Origin: UBA2137 sp050251555
GTDB lineage: Bacteria > Pseudomonadota > Alphaproteobacteria > Micavibrionales > Micavibrionaceae
DNA length: 64,000 bases
Reading direction: 5' to 3'
Assembly: GCA_050251555.1 (NCBI GenBank)
Contig: JBFWMN010000002.1
Location: 41,039 to 105,038, forward strand
Shown here piece after piece: positions 40,964 through 49,719 of the stretch. The notes beneath the pieces are model-generated. The model was given only the letters and a program-made list of their open reading frames with translations. It was not told the DNA's origin and made no database searches. A program made the position numbers and the translations under genes. Position 1 is the first letter of the stretch. Each line of letters begins with the position of its first letter.

Positions 40964-41575
40964 TCACGCAATCTCCTCGAGCTCTTCCTCATTGATCCCT
41001 TCATCACGGTCAAAAAGGTCCATGGCACCTTGGATCGTATCAATGGCGGGACGGCGATCAAGAAGCCCTGCGGCCTTGATATCGTCCATGCCCGGCAAAT
41101 CGGTCAGGGCTTCCAGCGCAAAATGGTCAAGGAAAGACGTCGTGGTCACCCATGTCAAAGGGCGGCCCGGCGTTTCGCGGCGGCGGCCGGGCTTGATCCA
41201 GCCTTGCTCCAGCAGGATATCAAGCGTGCCTTTATTGGTGGCAACACCGCGGATATTTTCGATTTCAGCACGCGTCACCGGCTGGTGATAGGCTACAATC
41301 GAGAGCGTTTCCAGTGCCGCCTTTGAGAGCTTGCGCTCTTCTTCCTTGGCGAGAATCAGATAGTCCGCCAAATCTGCAGATGTTCTCATGGCGTAAGCGC
41401 CGCCCAACTCGACCAGCTCAACACCGCGACCGGCATAGTCTTTTTTAAGAGCCTCGAGAATCGGACCAAGATCGGCATTATCCGGCAAACGTTCGCGCAA
41501 AATTTGCGGTGTCAAAGGCTCTGCCGATGCAAAGAGCAAAGCCTCAACCAGTCGTTTTTGTGTGTTTTGATCCAT
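40964..41575 (-). CDS. scpB: Segregation and condensation protein ScpB
   Basis: The 203-residue protein has two winged-helix domains of the kleisin partner ScpB. RLVEALLFASAEPLT at the start and TKGTLDILLEQGWIKPGRR in the middle are typical. With ScpA and SMC it condenses the chromosome. It starts 18 bases after scpA. The C terminus is Glu-rich. Confidence 0.95.
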   Translation of the reverse strand: MDQNTQKRLVEALLFASAEPLTPQILRERLPDNADLGPILEALKKDYAGRGVELVELGGAYAMRTSADLADYLILAKEEERKLSKAALETLSIVAYHQPVTRAEIENIRGVATNKGTLDILLEQGWIKPGRRRETPGRPLTWVTTTSFLDHFALEALTDLPGMDDIKAAGLLDRRPAIDTIQGAMDLFDRDEGINEEELEEIA

Positions 41576-41593
41576 TCGTCTTTTTCTTTCTTT

Positions 41594-42484
41594 TTACGCA
41601 GCCTTGTCCGCACGGTCTTCCTGTTCGGGGCGCTGGCAACTGCGCAGATAAATCGGTTTGAAAAGCCCATCCTGTCTGAGTTCGGCTTCGCCTTGTTTCA
41701 CCATCTCCAGACTTGCCGTAAACAGCGACGCGCAAGAAGAGCGCGCATAAAGCGGGTCACGGATGCCTGCGGGCATAAAGGAATCAAGCGTGGCCCAAAC
41801 ACTGTTCATCCCTTTTTTGGGTAAATTCCCAAGCATCTTGCGCATGCGCTCGACCGCTTCTTCGGTAGACATGAGCGGGAATTTTTCCAGCTTGTATTCC
41901 GAATATGTCTTGCGGCGTTCAATCGCGCCGTAAGCCGTAAGCAAGTCAAACAACGAGACATTGTAGGTGGTGTCGCGCTTGATCGCGATATCCTGCGTGG
42001 CCCCACGGGCAAAAATAGATTGGCCCAGACGCGGGCGGGTCATCAATTGTTCGCCCGCAATCTGCATCGCTTCCAAGCGGCGCAACTGGAATTGCAGGGC
42101 TTCAGCCATTTCTTCACCGCTCGGTTCTTGCGTATCCGTTCCTTCCTGCGGTAACAGCAGTCTGGATTTCAGATAAGCGAGCCAAGAGGCCATCACCAGA
42201 TAATCGGCAGCAAGCTCCAGCTTTAATTGCTTGGCGCGCTCGATAAAGGCGAGATACTGGCGCACCAGTTGCAAAATCGAGATGTGCAAGAGGTCGACTT
42301 TTTGTGTGCGGGCCAGATCAAGCAGCACATCAAGGGGCCCCGCATAACCGTCAATATTCAAAAGCAGCGTATCCGTTTCAGAGACAGGCGCGCCCGTCCC
42401 GCCGTCTTTTTGACGTGGCGGATCTTCCTCGAAATTCTCATTCGAGAGTTTAATTTTGACGGTGTCTTCGCTGTTTTCAGCCAT
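41594..42484 (-). CDS. scpA: Segregation and condensation protein ScpA (kleisin)
   Basis: The 296-residue protein is a bacterial kleisin. YAGPLDVLLDLARTQKVDL at about residues 51-69 and ADYLVMASWLAYLKSRLLLP (about 94-113) are family hallmarks. It links SMC heads and ScpB. A TATACT promoter-like hexamer lies about 40 bases upstream, where the whole scpA-scpB-tatABC-zapE-DUF2336 run could start. Confidence 0.95.
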   Translation of the reverse strand: MAENSEDTVKIKLSNENFEEDPPRQKDGGTGAPVSETDTLLLNIDGYAGPLDVLLDLARTQKVDLLHISILQLVRQYLAFIERAKQLKLELAADYLVMASWLAYLKSRLLLPQEGTDTQEPSGEEMAEALQFQLRRLEAMQIAGEQLMTRPRLGQSIFARGATQDIAIKRDTTYNVSLFDLLTAYGAIERRKTYSEYKLEKFPLMSTEEAVERMRKMLGNLPKKGMNSVWATLDSFMPAGIRDPLYARSSCASLFTASLEMVKQGEAELRQDGLFKPIYLRSCQRPEQEDRADKAA

Positions 42485-42606
42485 TGGTCCCAGACATTCT
42501 TATGTGAAGAGGTCTTAGTATAGCGAGGAGGACAGAAGAAATTCCAGCCTTTATCACTGAAAATCATAGTCTTTCCAGAAGTTTTCTCTTACCATTTCAA
42601 ATTGTC

Positions 42607-43359
42607 ATGGGGATCTTAACGACATTTATAAACTGGAACAGGAAGGCATCACTGGCTTTTGACAAGCTGCTGCCGCAATCCATGCGCGTATACGGCACAA
42701 CGGATTTTCATGCGCGCCTTTTGCCTGCTTACCTCAAAGACCATATGCATGTTGCCGATATCGGCGGCGGTAAGCGGCCCTTTATTTTTCCCGACATGAA
42801 GGCTGAAAAGCATATTACGCTCACAGGCATCGACATTGACGCCGAGGAGCTGGAGCGTGCCCCTGAAGGCAATTACGACGAAACAATCGTTGCCGACATC
42901 ACCACATGGCGTGGGACAGGACGTCACGATATGGTCATATCACGCTCAACCCTTGAACATGTGAGCGATGGCCCCAAAGCTTTGGAAGGCATGGCCTCGG
43001 CATTAAAGCGCGGCGGGATTCTGATTGCCTTTGCGCCGTGTCGCAACGCGCTTTTTGCCCGCTTTAACCTTCTTATGCCTGAAGGCCCCAAAAACAAACT
43101 TTTGAAAATGCTATACGGCAAGCAGGCCGAAGTCATGGGCTTCAAAGCCTATTACAGTCACTGTACCCCATCCGAAATGCGTAAAGTGGCTGAAGATTTG
43201 GGCCTCGAAATTCTGCAGGCCCGCACCTATTGGATGAGCAATTATTTCATGATTTTTGTGCCCGCCCATATTGTATGGCGCATCTATCAATTGGTTGTGC
43301 GCACACTCGGCTGGCAAAACTTAGGTGAGGGTTTCTCGCTGGTTATGAAGAAACCTTAA
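42607..43359 (+). CDS. Class I SAM-dependent methyltransferase
   Basis: The 250-residue methyltransferase has motif I ADIGGGKRP at about residues 55-63, acidic motif II GIDIDAEEL, and motif IV around SRSTLEHV. The C-terminal part has a hydrophobic helix (NYFMIFVPAHIVWRIYQLVVR), so it may be membrane-associated. The substrate is unknown. No good ribosome-binding site is visible. It is convergent with the EamA-type transporter gene. Confidence 0.88.
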   Translation: MGILTTFINWNRKASLAFDKLLPQSMRVYGTTDFHARLLPAYLKDHMHVADIGGGKRPFIFPDMKAEKHITLTGIDIDAEELERAPEGNYDETIVADITTWRGTGRHDMVISRSTLEHVSDGPKALEGMASALKRGGILIAFAPCRNALFARFNLLMPEGPKNKLLKMLYGKQAEVMGFKAYYSHCTPSEMRKVAEDLGLEILQARTYWMSNYFMIFVPAHIVWRIYQLVVRTLGWQNLGEGFSLVMKKP

Positions 43360-43373
43360 AAACTTCAAGGTTT
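43351..43373. terminator. Weak bidirectional hairpin between convergent genes
   Basis: AAACCTT and AAGGTTT flank a 9-nt loop that contains the plus-strand stop codon. The T runs are short, so any termination would be inefficient. Confidence 0.35.
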
Positions 43374-44249
43374 AATCCCGTAACGCAGCAGATAGATACC
43401 GCTGCCGACAATGAGCGATATGCCTGCAATTACCTGCAAGCTCGGGATATCGCCAAAAAGCAAGTAGCCCAGCACCACTCCCCAGAAAATCTGCACATAA
43501 TGGGTCGAGGCAATAAAGCCCGTTTTCGCCTTGGTAAAAGCAATCGCTACCATAACCACACCGCCGATTCCTGATGCGCCCGCCAGAAGATAAGCAAAAC
43601 CCAGTTTGGGCGTGATGTCAGGTAATGGATCGCCATTGGCAAGGACGAGGCCCAGTGCGATGAAAAACGTTATGCCGATGGCATAGACCGCAAAGGCATA
43701 GCCGTTTCTTTCCTGCGGACCTATAAAATTGGCGAGAATATTGATGAGGGCGACAAAGACCGCACTGCCTAATGCCGCCAGAAACGCTGTCAGCTCCAAC
43801 CCGTCAGGGTTCGGAGGAAAGGCGAGAAGCACGCCCGCAAAGCCGATAAGCGCTGCAATGCCTTCAGCCTTGTGAAAAGGTTCTTTGATCAAGAGCGGGG
43901 CAAGAAGCACGGTCAGGAACGGTGCGCAGAAAATGACCGCATAGGCTGTGGTCAGAGGCAAATGCGAATAGGCATACAGAAATAAAAGGAACTGCGCCGC
44001 AATCAGCACGCCGCGCAAAAGATGAAGCTTGCGCTTTGGGATGGTCCAAAATGACAGAAATTCGCCTTTGAAGGCGCCATAAAGAAGAACAAGCACCACC
44101 GCAAGTCCCGCGCCGATCATGCCATTCACCATAGGCGGTGCCACATCTGCCAGCCATTTATAAGCGGCATCCCCGATGGCAAAAGAAGAAAACCCCAATA
44201 GCGCGCAAAAGAATGCGCGGGTTTGTCCGTTTAAATTCTGAAAGAACAT
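43365..44249 (-). CDS. EamA/DMT-family transporter
   Basis: The protein has about 294 residues and ten hydrophobic helices in two repeated halves of five, the mark of EamA drug/metabolite transporters. Members of this shape export amino acids or metabolites or take up S-adenosylmethionine; the substrate is not visible. An ATG five codons upstream exists, but AAGGG lies 5 bases before the ATG at 44249. It is divergent from sspB. Confidence 0.85.
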   Translation of the reverse strand: MFFQNLNGQTRAFFCALLGFSSFAIGDAAYKWLADVAPPMVNGMIGAGLAVVLVLLYGAFKGEFLSFWTIPKRKLHLLRGVLIAAQFLLFLYAYSHLPLTTAYAVIFCAPFLTVLLAPLLIKEPFHKAEGIAALIGFAGVLLAFPPNPDGLELTAFLAALGSAVFVALINILANFIGPQERNGYAFAVYAIGITFFIALGLVLANGDPLPDITPKLGFAYLLAGASGIGGVVMVAIAFTKAKTGFIASTHYVQIFWGVVLGYLLFGDIPSLQVIAGISLIVGSGIYLLRYGIKP

Positions 44250-44436
44250 GCGAACCCTTATCATTTCGTTTCAAGGTGCCATGATGAGCAAAAGCATTCT
44301 GCTGTCCACGGGAATTTGTGACTCTTGCAAAATTCTACTGGATTTTTTGGCTCAACCCGCCATGATGAGCTTAGAAAACAAGAGACCTCATAATTCAAAC
44401 TTGATCTTGGGCAAACTTCCTGCCACCAATAACGAC

Positions 44437-44961
44437 ATGACAGTATTGAGCGACGAAACACTCCGCTACGACAAAATGGTCGAGAACGCCTTGCGCGGCG
44501 TTGTCCGTGACGCACTTGAAGAGGTTGTCAAAGACGGCCTTCCGGGTGATCACCATTTTTACATTACATTCCTGACCGATCATCCGGGCGTGAAAATTCC
44601 CGATTATCTGCATGAGCGCTATCCGGGTGAAATGACGATCGTCCTGCAATACCAGTCTTCCGACCTCGCTGTTGACGAGACTAATCTGCAGGTCACGCTG
44701 TCTTTCAACAATAAGCCCGAGAAACTGATTATTCCTCTGGCTTCCATCTCGATCTTTGCCGATCCTTCAGTCAACTTCGCCCTGCAATTCCAGCCGCTTG
44801 GCGAGTTGGAGAGCGAGGATTTCGACTTTGACGACGAAGATGAGGATGATGACGATACACCTCCATCGGGCGGTGGCGGCGGACGCAAACCTCGCGCCAA
44901 GAAAAGCTCCGGTGAGACAGGTGAGGTTGTCTCTCTCGATACATTCCGTAAGAAAAAATAA
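44437..44961 (+). CDS. sspB: ClpXP adaptor SspB, alphaproteobacterial type
   Basis: The 174-residue adaptor delivers ssrA-tagged and other substrates to ClpXP. LRYDKMVENALRGVV at the start, FYITFLTDHPGV and the DPSVNFALQF block match the alphaproteobacterial SspB fold. The C-terminal tail is acidic, then Gly-rich, and ends in the hydrophobic/basic VVSLDTFRKKK, the expected ClpX-binding end. The frame is open for 63 codons upstream, but those residues do not fit the family. The ATG at 44437 is therefore chosen, although no clear ribosome-binding site is seen. Confidence 0.88.
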   Translation: MTVLSDETLRYDKMVENALRGVVRDALEEVVKDGLPGDHHFYITFLTDHPGVKIPDYLHERYPGEMTIVLQYQSSDLAVDETNLQVTLSFNNKPEKLIIPLASISIFADPSVNFALQFQPLGELESEDFDFDDEDEDDDDTPPSGGGGGRKPRAKKSSGETGEVVSLDTFRKKK

Positions 44962-44977
44962 GCAAGGGAGCTTCCCC

Positions 44978-45787
44978 ATGCGCGCACTTTCTCTTTTCGC
45001 TTTTCTTCTCACGCTGATAGCCGTCTCAGGATCACGTGCCCATGCCGAAGAAAAAACATATCGCTACGAAGTCTATGGTGGCGGCATCCATGCGGTGACT
45101 GCAACCATGAAACTCGACTTGGGCAAGGGTCATTATACCACTTCTTTAACGGCGGTTACCCGAGGCTTTCTCGGCAAACTCGCTCCCTGGGAAGGAACTT
45201 ACTTTACCGAAGGTCGCATGAAGGGTGATAAACTTGTCCCCGAACGACATATCGGTCGCTCACTGTGGCGCGGTGAAGGCGAGGCCAAAACCTACAGTTA
45301 CGATAAGAACGGACAATTCAAATCCCTGAAAATCGTCGAAAACGGCAAGCCAAAGAAAAAAGACCCGCCCTCTCCCCAACTGACGAATGATACAACAGAT
45401 CTGCTCTCGGCAACGCTTGCCGTGATGATGGAGGCTGCCAAAACGGGTGAGTGTAAAGGTGAATCCGATGTTTTTGACGGCTCGCGACGCTTCACGCTGC
45501 ATTTCAAATCGCAGGGCACAGAAGTGCTGGAAAAAAGTCGTTACGCGCCGTTTTCGGGCGAAGCCATGAAATGCACTGTCGAAATCACGCCTAAGGGCGG
45601 GAAATGGCATGAAAAGCCCAGAGGCTGGATGTCCATTCAGGAACAAGGCCGCGCCAAGGGCACACTGCCGACGGTCTGGCTTGCCAAAGCCCCGGGGGCT
45701 GCCGATACCGACCCTGCCGTTCCGGTGCGCATCCGCGTCAAAACCAATTACGGCACATTGTTCATGCATTTGACGCAGACATTGTAA
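44978..45787 (+). CDS. DUF3108 exported protein
   Basis: The 269-residue protein has a signal peptide (residues 1-24, cleavage after AHA). The mature part is rich in beta strands and contains KTYRYEVYGGGIHAVT and VFDGSRRFTLHF, as in DUF3108 envelope proteins of unknown function. AAGGGAG lies before the ATG at 44978, 16 bases after the sspB stop. The frame is open further upstream inside sspB but is not used. Confidence 0.82.
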   Translation: MRALSLFAFLLTLIAVSGSRAHAEEKTYRYEVYGGGIHAVTATMKLDLGKGHYTTSLTAVTRGFLGKLAPWEGTYFTEGRMKGDKLVPERHIGRSLWRGEGEAKTYSYDKNGQFKSLKIVENGKPKKKDPPSPQLTNDTTDLLSATLAVMMEAAKTGECKGESDVFDGSRRFTLHFKSQGTEVLEKSRYAPFSGEAMKCTVEITPKGGKWHEKPRGWMSIQEQGRAKGTLPTVWLAKAPGAADTDPAVPVRIRVKTNYGTLFMHLTQTL

Positions 45788-45814
45788 CTTTATACGGGGC
45801 TCATCCGTATAAAG
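45788..45814. repeat. Perfect 10-bp inverted repeat before msrB
   Basis: CTTTATACGG and CCGTATAAAG flank a 7-nt loop. There is no T run. It fills the gap between the DUF3108 stop and the msrB start and overlaps the AAAGAG ribosome-binding site. Confidence 0.6.
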
Positions 45815-45817
45815 AGT

Positions 45818-46336
45818 ATGAAGAACACTACATCCTATTTAAAGAGCGTCGCCCTGTCGGTTGCCTGCGCAGCCCTATTGACGGGCGTTCCTCTGATTAC
45901 ATACGGAAAGGCGCAAACAATGAGCACACCTAAACTCACCCCCATGCAGGAAAAAGTCACCCGCCATAACGGCACGGAGCCGCCCTTCCTCAATGAATAC
46001 TGGAACAACCACGAAGAGGGCATTTATGTTGATGTGATTTCCGGTGAACCGCTCTTTTCCTCAACTGACAAGTTTGATTCAGGCACGGGCTGGCCCAGCT
46101 TCACCAAACCGATTGAGGCTGACGAAGTTGTCGAGGTCACCGACCAAACCCATGGCATGACGCGCACGGAAGTCCGCTCAAAAACTGCCGACTCGCATTT
46201 GGGACATGTCTTTCCTGACGGCCCGCGTGACAAGGGCGGTTTGCGCTATTGTATCAATTCAGCCTCACTTCGCTTTATTCCTAAAGACAAAATGGAAGAA
46301 GAAGGCTACGGCGCCTATCTAAAGCTGTTTAAATAA
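45818..46336 (+). CDS. msrB: Exported peptide-methionine (R)-S-oxide reductase MsrB
   Basis: The 172-residue protein has an N-terminal signal peptide (about 33 residues), so it should repair oxidised Met in the periplasm. The family blocks FDSGTGWPSF and GLRYCINSASLRF are intact, and the latter carries the catalytic Cys. The two Cys-X-X-Cys zinc sites of many MsrB are missing: the first reads Ser-Gly-Glu-Pro-Leu. The gene follows DUF3108 and precedes glmU. Confidence 0.93.
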   Translation: MKNTTSYLKSVALSVACAALLTGVPLITYGKAQTMSTPKLTPMQEKVTRHNGTEPPFLNEYWNNHEEGIYVDVISGEPLFSSTDKFDSGTGWPSFTKPIEADEVVEVTDQTHGMTRTEVRSKTADSHLGHVFPDGPRDKGGLRYCINSASLRFIPKDKMEEEGYGAYLKLFK

Positions 46337-46359
46337 GACTATCGCCGTATCATGGTGCA

Positions 46360-46388
46360 TGGACATCTGCATGAAGCCGCCCTAAAAT
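46360..46388 (+). promoter_or_regulatory. Candidate glmU promoter, leaderless
   Basis: TGGACA and TAAAAT are separated by 17 bp. The -10 box ends 7 bases before the ATG at 46396. Confidence 0.5.
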
Positions 46389-46395
46389 CATGCCC

Positions 46396-47748
46396 ATGAG
46401 CGATACTCCTTCACAGGCCCTTACCATCATCATTCTTGCAGCAGGCAGCGGCACACGTATGAAATCGTCGCTACCTAAGGTGCTGCACCCGATTGCCCAT
46501 TTGCCGATGATCGGGCATGTGCTTGCCACTGCCAAAAGTTTAAAGCCTGCACAAATCATCGTTGTTGTCGGAACCGATGAGGGTGCCAAAGCCATCCGTG
46601 AATATGTCACTGATTGCGACATTGCCGTACAGGAGAAGCCGCTGGGTACGGGACATGCCGTACGTGCGGCATTACCCGCCATCAAAAACAAAAACGGACG
46701 CATTCTCGTTCTTTATGGTGACGGACCGCTTTATACGAAGACGACACTTCAATCCCACCTTGCAACCCTGGATACAGGTAAGGGCAACGCCTTGTCTTTC
46801 CTTGGCATGAGGGCTGTTAACCCTCATGGATACGGACGGATGATTCTGGACCATAACGGGCATCTGGTGCGCATTGTCGAGGAACGAGAAGCCACAGATG
46901 AGGAACGTACAATTGATCTGTGCTGGTCGGGTGTAATGTGTGCCAAGGGTACGTCTTTTAGTGCATGGGTATCTGCCATTAAAAATGAAAACTCCAAAGG
47001 CGAATATTACCTGACATCCTTACCGGAAATCGCCCATAGCGACAACGTGGAAACACATATTTCACTCTGCGCTGAAGTTGAAAGTCTGGGTGCGAACACC
47101 CGCGCTGAACTTTCCGCACTGGAAGCCAAGTATCAGGCGCGTAAACGCATTGAAGTCATGGAATCAGGTGTAACGATCCAAGCCCCTGAAACTGTCTTTT
47201 TCTCGCATGACACTCAGATCGGCGAGGATTGCGTGATTGAACCGCATGTCGTGTTCGGCCCAAATGTCAGTGTCGGGGCAGGTTCCACCATCAAAGCCTT
47301 CTCACATCTCGAAGGTGCGCGCTTAGGCAAAGAAACAGTCATTGGTCCTTACGCAAGATTACGCCCCGGGGCAGAGCTTGGTGATCAGGTTAAAATCGGC
47401 AATTTCGTCGAAGTGAAGAACGCTAAAATGGGCACGGGATCAAAAGCCAACCATCTGGCCTATATCGGTGATGCAAAGGTCGGGGCGGGCGCCAATATCG
47501 GCGCGGGAACGATTACCTGTAACTATGACGGGTTTAAAAAGCATCTGACCGAAATCGGTGAGGGCAGCTTTATCGGCTCAAACTCGACCTTAGTTGCCCC
47601 TGTCGCAATCGGAAACGGTGCTTATGTCGCAGCCGGATCAGTCATTACAGAAGGCGTGCCCGATGATGCGCTGGCTGTTGCCAGAAACCGTCCGATTTTG
47701 AAAGATGGCTGGGCCGCTAAGCAACGCGCCGCCAAATCCACCAAATAG
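46396..47748 (+). CDS. glmU: Bifunctional UDP-N-acetylglucosamine pyrophosphorylase / glucosamine-1-phosphate acetyltransferase
   Basis: The protein has about 450 residues. The N-terminal uridyltransferase has LAAGSGTRM...LPKVLHP. The C-terminal left-handed beta-helix acetyltransferase has hexapeptide repeats and the conserved YARLRPGAELG and NYDGF-like segments. It makes UDP-GlcNAc for peptidoglycan and lipopolysaccharide. An ATG two codons earlier (46390) is possible; the ATG at 46396 fits the promoter geometry. glmS follows after a separate promoter. Confidence 0.96.
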   Translation: MSDTPSQALTIIILAAGSGTRMKSSLPKVLHPIAHLPMIGHVLATAKSLKPAQIIVVVGTDEGAKAIREYVTDCDIAVQEKPLGTGHAVRAALPAIKNKNGRILVLYGDGPLYTKTTLQSHLATLDTGKGNALSFLGMRAVNPHGYGRMILDHNGHLVRIVEEREATDEERTIDLCWSGVMCAKGTSFSAWVSAIKNENSKGEYYLTSLPEIAHSDNVETHISLCAEVESLGANTRAELSALEAKYQARKRIEVMESGVTIQAPETVFFSHDTQIGEDCVIEPHVVFGPNVSVGAGSTIKAFSHLEGARLGKETVIGPYARLRPGAELGDQVKIGNFVEVKNAKMGTGSKANHLAYIGDAKVGAGANIGAGTITCNYDGFKKHLTEIGEGSFIGSNSTLVAPVAIGNGAYVAAGSVITEGVPDDALAVARNRPILKDGWAAKQRAAKSTK

Positions 47749-47810
47749 AATATATATTCCACTTCGTATTTCCACGCTTTGCAACGAATTGTCAGGCAAC
47801 GTGATTGGTA

Positions 47811-47839
47811 TTGCTGCCCCCTTCCTCTATTCTTAAAAT
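47811..47839 (+). promoter_or_regulatory. Candidate glmS promoter
   Basis: TTGCTG and TAAAAT are separated by 17 bp. The transcript would have a leader of about 30 nt before the ATG at 47876. Confidence 0.45.
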
Positions 47840-47875
47840 CGACAACGTAACCCTCTTGATGAAAAGTATCATTCC

Positions 47876-49708
47876 ATGTGCGGCATTATCGGCATTGTTT
47901 CTGAAAAAGATGTTTCCACGCGTATCTTAGAAGGCCTGAAACGCCTTGAATATCGCGGTTATGATTCCGCAGGAATCGCCACACTTTCGGAGACGTCCTC
48001 CATTGATCGCCGGCGCGCCGAAGGCAAACTTATCCATCTTGAAAAACGCCTCAAAGACAGCCCTTTGGCAGGTCATGTCGGTATCGGGCACACGCGCTGG
48101 GCAACGCATGGAGGGCCTACCGAAAATAACGCGCACCCCCATGCCAGCGAGTCGGTGGCGATTGTTCATAACGGCATTATCGAGAATTACACGGAGCTGA
48201 AAGAAGATCTGGAAAAACGCCAGCACCGCTTTGAAACCGAGACGGATTCGGAAGTGGTTGCTCACCTCATCACCGAACATTTAAAGCAAGGCCTTGCACC
48301 CGTCGAGGCCGCCTTTACCGCCTTTGACAAACTGAAAGGGGCTTATGCGCTGGCTGTTATCTTTAAAGGTGAAACCAATTTGATGGTTGGTGTGCGCCAA
48401 GGTACGCCCCTGGCTGTCGGATTTGGCGAGGGTGAGATGTTTCTGGCTTCCGACTCTTATGCACTTGCGCCCTTCACAAAAAAAATCTGCTTTTTGGAAG
48501 ACGGCGACCGCGTCGTCCTCAGCACCAAAGAGGCCAAACTGTATAATAACGACAACCAGCCGATTGAACGTCCTGTACGCATCACCGCGCAAAGCGGCGC
48601 GACAACAGGCAAGGGCGAGTACCGTCATTTTATGCTCAAGGAAATTTACGAGCAACCCTCCGTGATCGGTGACACGCTGAATTCCTTTATCAACCCGGCA
48701 ACAGGCAAAATCACTTTACCCGAAGGCGTTTCCGAAGCACTTTCATCCGCGACACGCATTACACTTGTTGCCTGTGGTACGGCTTATTATGCCTGTATGG
48801 TTGCCAAATACTGGTTTGAGCAAATTGCCAAAATTCCATGTGAAATCGATGTCGCCTCCGAATTTCGTTACCGCGAAGCGCCGATGCCTGAAGGCGGTGT
48901 GGCCCTTTTCGTTTCACAATCCGGCGAGACGCTCGATACGCTTGAGGCCCTCAGATATTGTAAATCGCAAGGCCAGACAATTCTTTCCATCGTGAATACA
49001 ATCGAGAGTACGATTGAGCGCGAAAGCGATCTGGTCATGCATACGCTTGCAGGCCCCGAGATCGGTGTCGCTTCGACCAAAGCCTTTACGACACAATTAA
49101 CAACTCTGGCCTGTTGCGTACTGGCGGCAGCGGATAGTCGCGGCATTATGGATGCGGCAAAGCTGGATGAAGCAACCGCAGCCCTTCGCCAGTTGCCCGC
49201 GCAATCAGCCCTTATTCTCAATCACGATCAGGCCATTCAGAATATCGCTAAAGATATCGCCGAGGCCCGTGATGTGCTGTATCTCGGACGAGGCGTCATG
49301 TACGCGATTGCTTTGGAGGGCGCATTGAAGCTCAAAGAAATTTCGTACATCCATGCTGAAGGTTATGCGGCAGGTGAAATGAAGCACGGCCCGATTGCCC
49401 TGATTGATGATGCTGTGCCGATCGTTGTGGTTGCTCCCTCGAACGATGTTCTGTTTGAAAAGACCGCTTCGAACGTACAAGAAGCCATTGCCCGCGGCGG
49501 ACAGGTTTTGATGATTTCGGATGAGGCGGGTCGCAAAGCCTTTGCCAAGACAAGCCGCTGGTCGGTCGCATTGGAAGAAGTACACCCTTTTACCGCACCG
49601 ATCCTTTATACGCTGCCCGTTCAGCTTCTGGCCTATCATGTGGCTGTTGCCAAGGGCACGGATGTTGACCAGCCGCGCAACCTTGCCAAATCCGTAACGG
49701 TAGAGTAA
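47876..49708 (+). CDS. glmS: Glutamine-fructose-6-phosphate aminotransferase (isomerising)
   Basis: The 610-residue protein has an N-terminal glutaminase domain with Cys2 (MCGIIGIV). The two SIS domains contain SQSGETLDT and AGEMKHGPIAL. The C-terminal end LAKSVTVE is conserved. It makes glucosamine-6-phosphate, feeding GlmU. Its 3' end is the usual attTn7 target, but the next gene starts 11 bases later and no Tn7 element is present. Confidence 0.97.
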   Translation: MCGIIGIVSEKDVSTRILEGLKRLEYRGYDSAGIATLSETSSIDRRRAEGKLIHLEKRLKDSPLAGHVGIGHTRWATHGGPTENNAHPHASESVAIVHNGIIENYTELKEDLEKRQHRFETETDSEVVAHLITEHLKQGLAPVEAAFTAFDKLKGAYALAVIFKGETNLMVGVRQGTPLAVGFGEGEMFLASDSYALAPFTKKICFLEDGDRVVLSTKEAKLYNNDNQPIERPVRITAQSGATTGKGEYRHFMLKEIYEQPSVIGDTLNSFINPATGKITLPEGVSEALSSATRITLVACGTAYYACMVAKYWFEQIAKIPCEIDVASEFRYREAPMPEGGVALFVSQSGETLDTLEALRYCKSQGQTILSIVNTIESTIERESDLVMHTLAGPEIGVASTKAFTTQLTTLACCVLAAADSRGIMDAAKLDEATAALRQLPAQSALILNHDQAIQNIAKDIAEARDVLYLGRGVMYAIALEGALKLKEISYIHAEGYAAGEMKHGPIALIDDAVPIVVVAPSNDVLFEKTASNVQEAIARGGQVLMISDEAGRKAFAKTSRWSVALEEVHPFTAPILYTLPVQLLAYHVAVAKGTDVDQPRNLAKSVTVE

Positions 49709-49719
49709 GCACTCATCCC

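Noticed and set aside
44248..44436. N-terminal extension of sspB by 63 codons
   Set aside because: These residues do not resemble the SspB family, and the region is the divergent regulatory region with the EamA-type gene.
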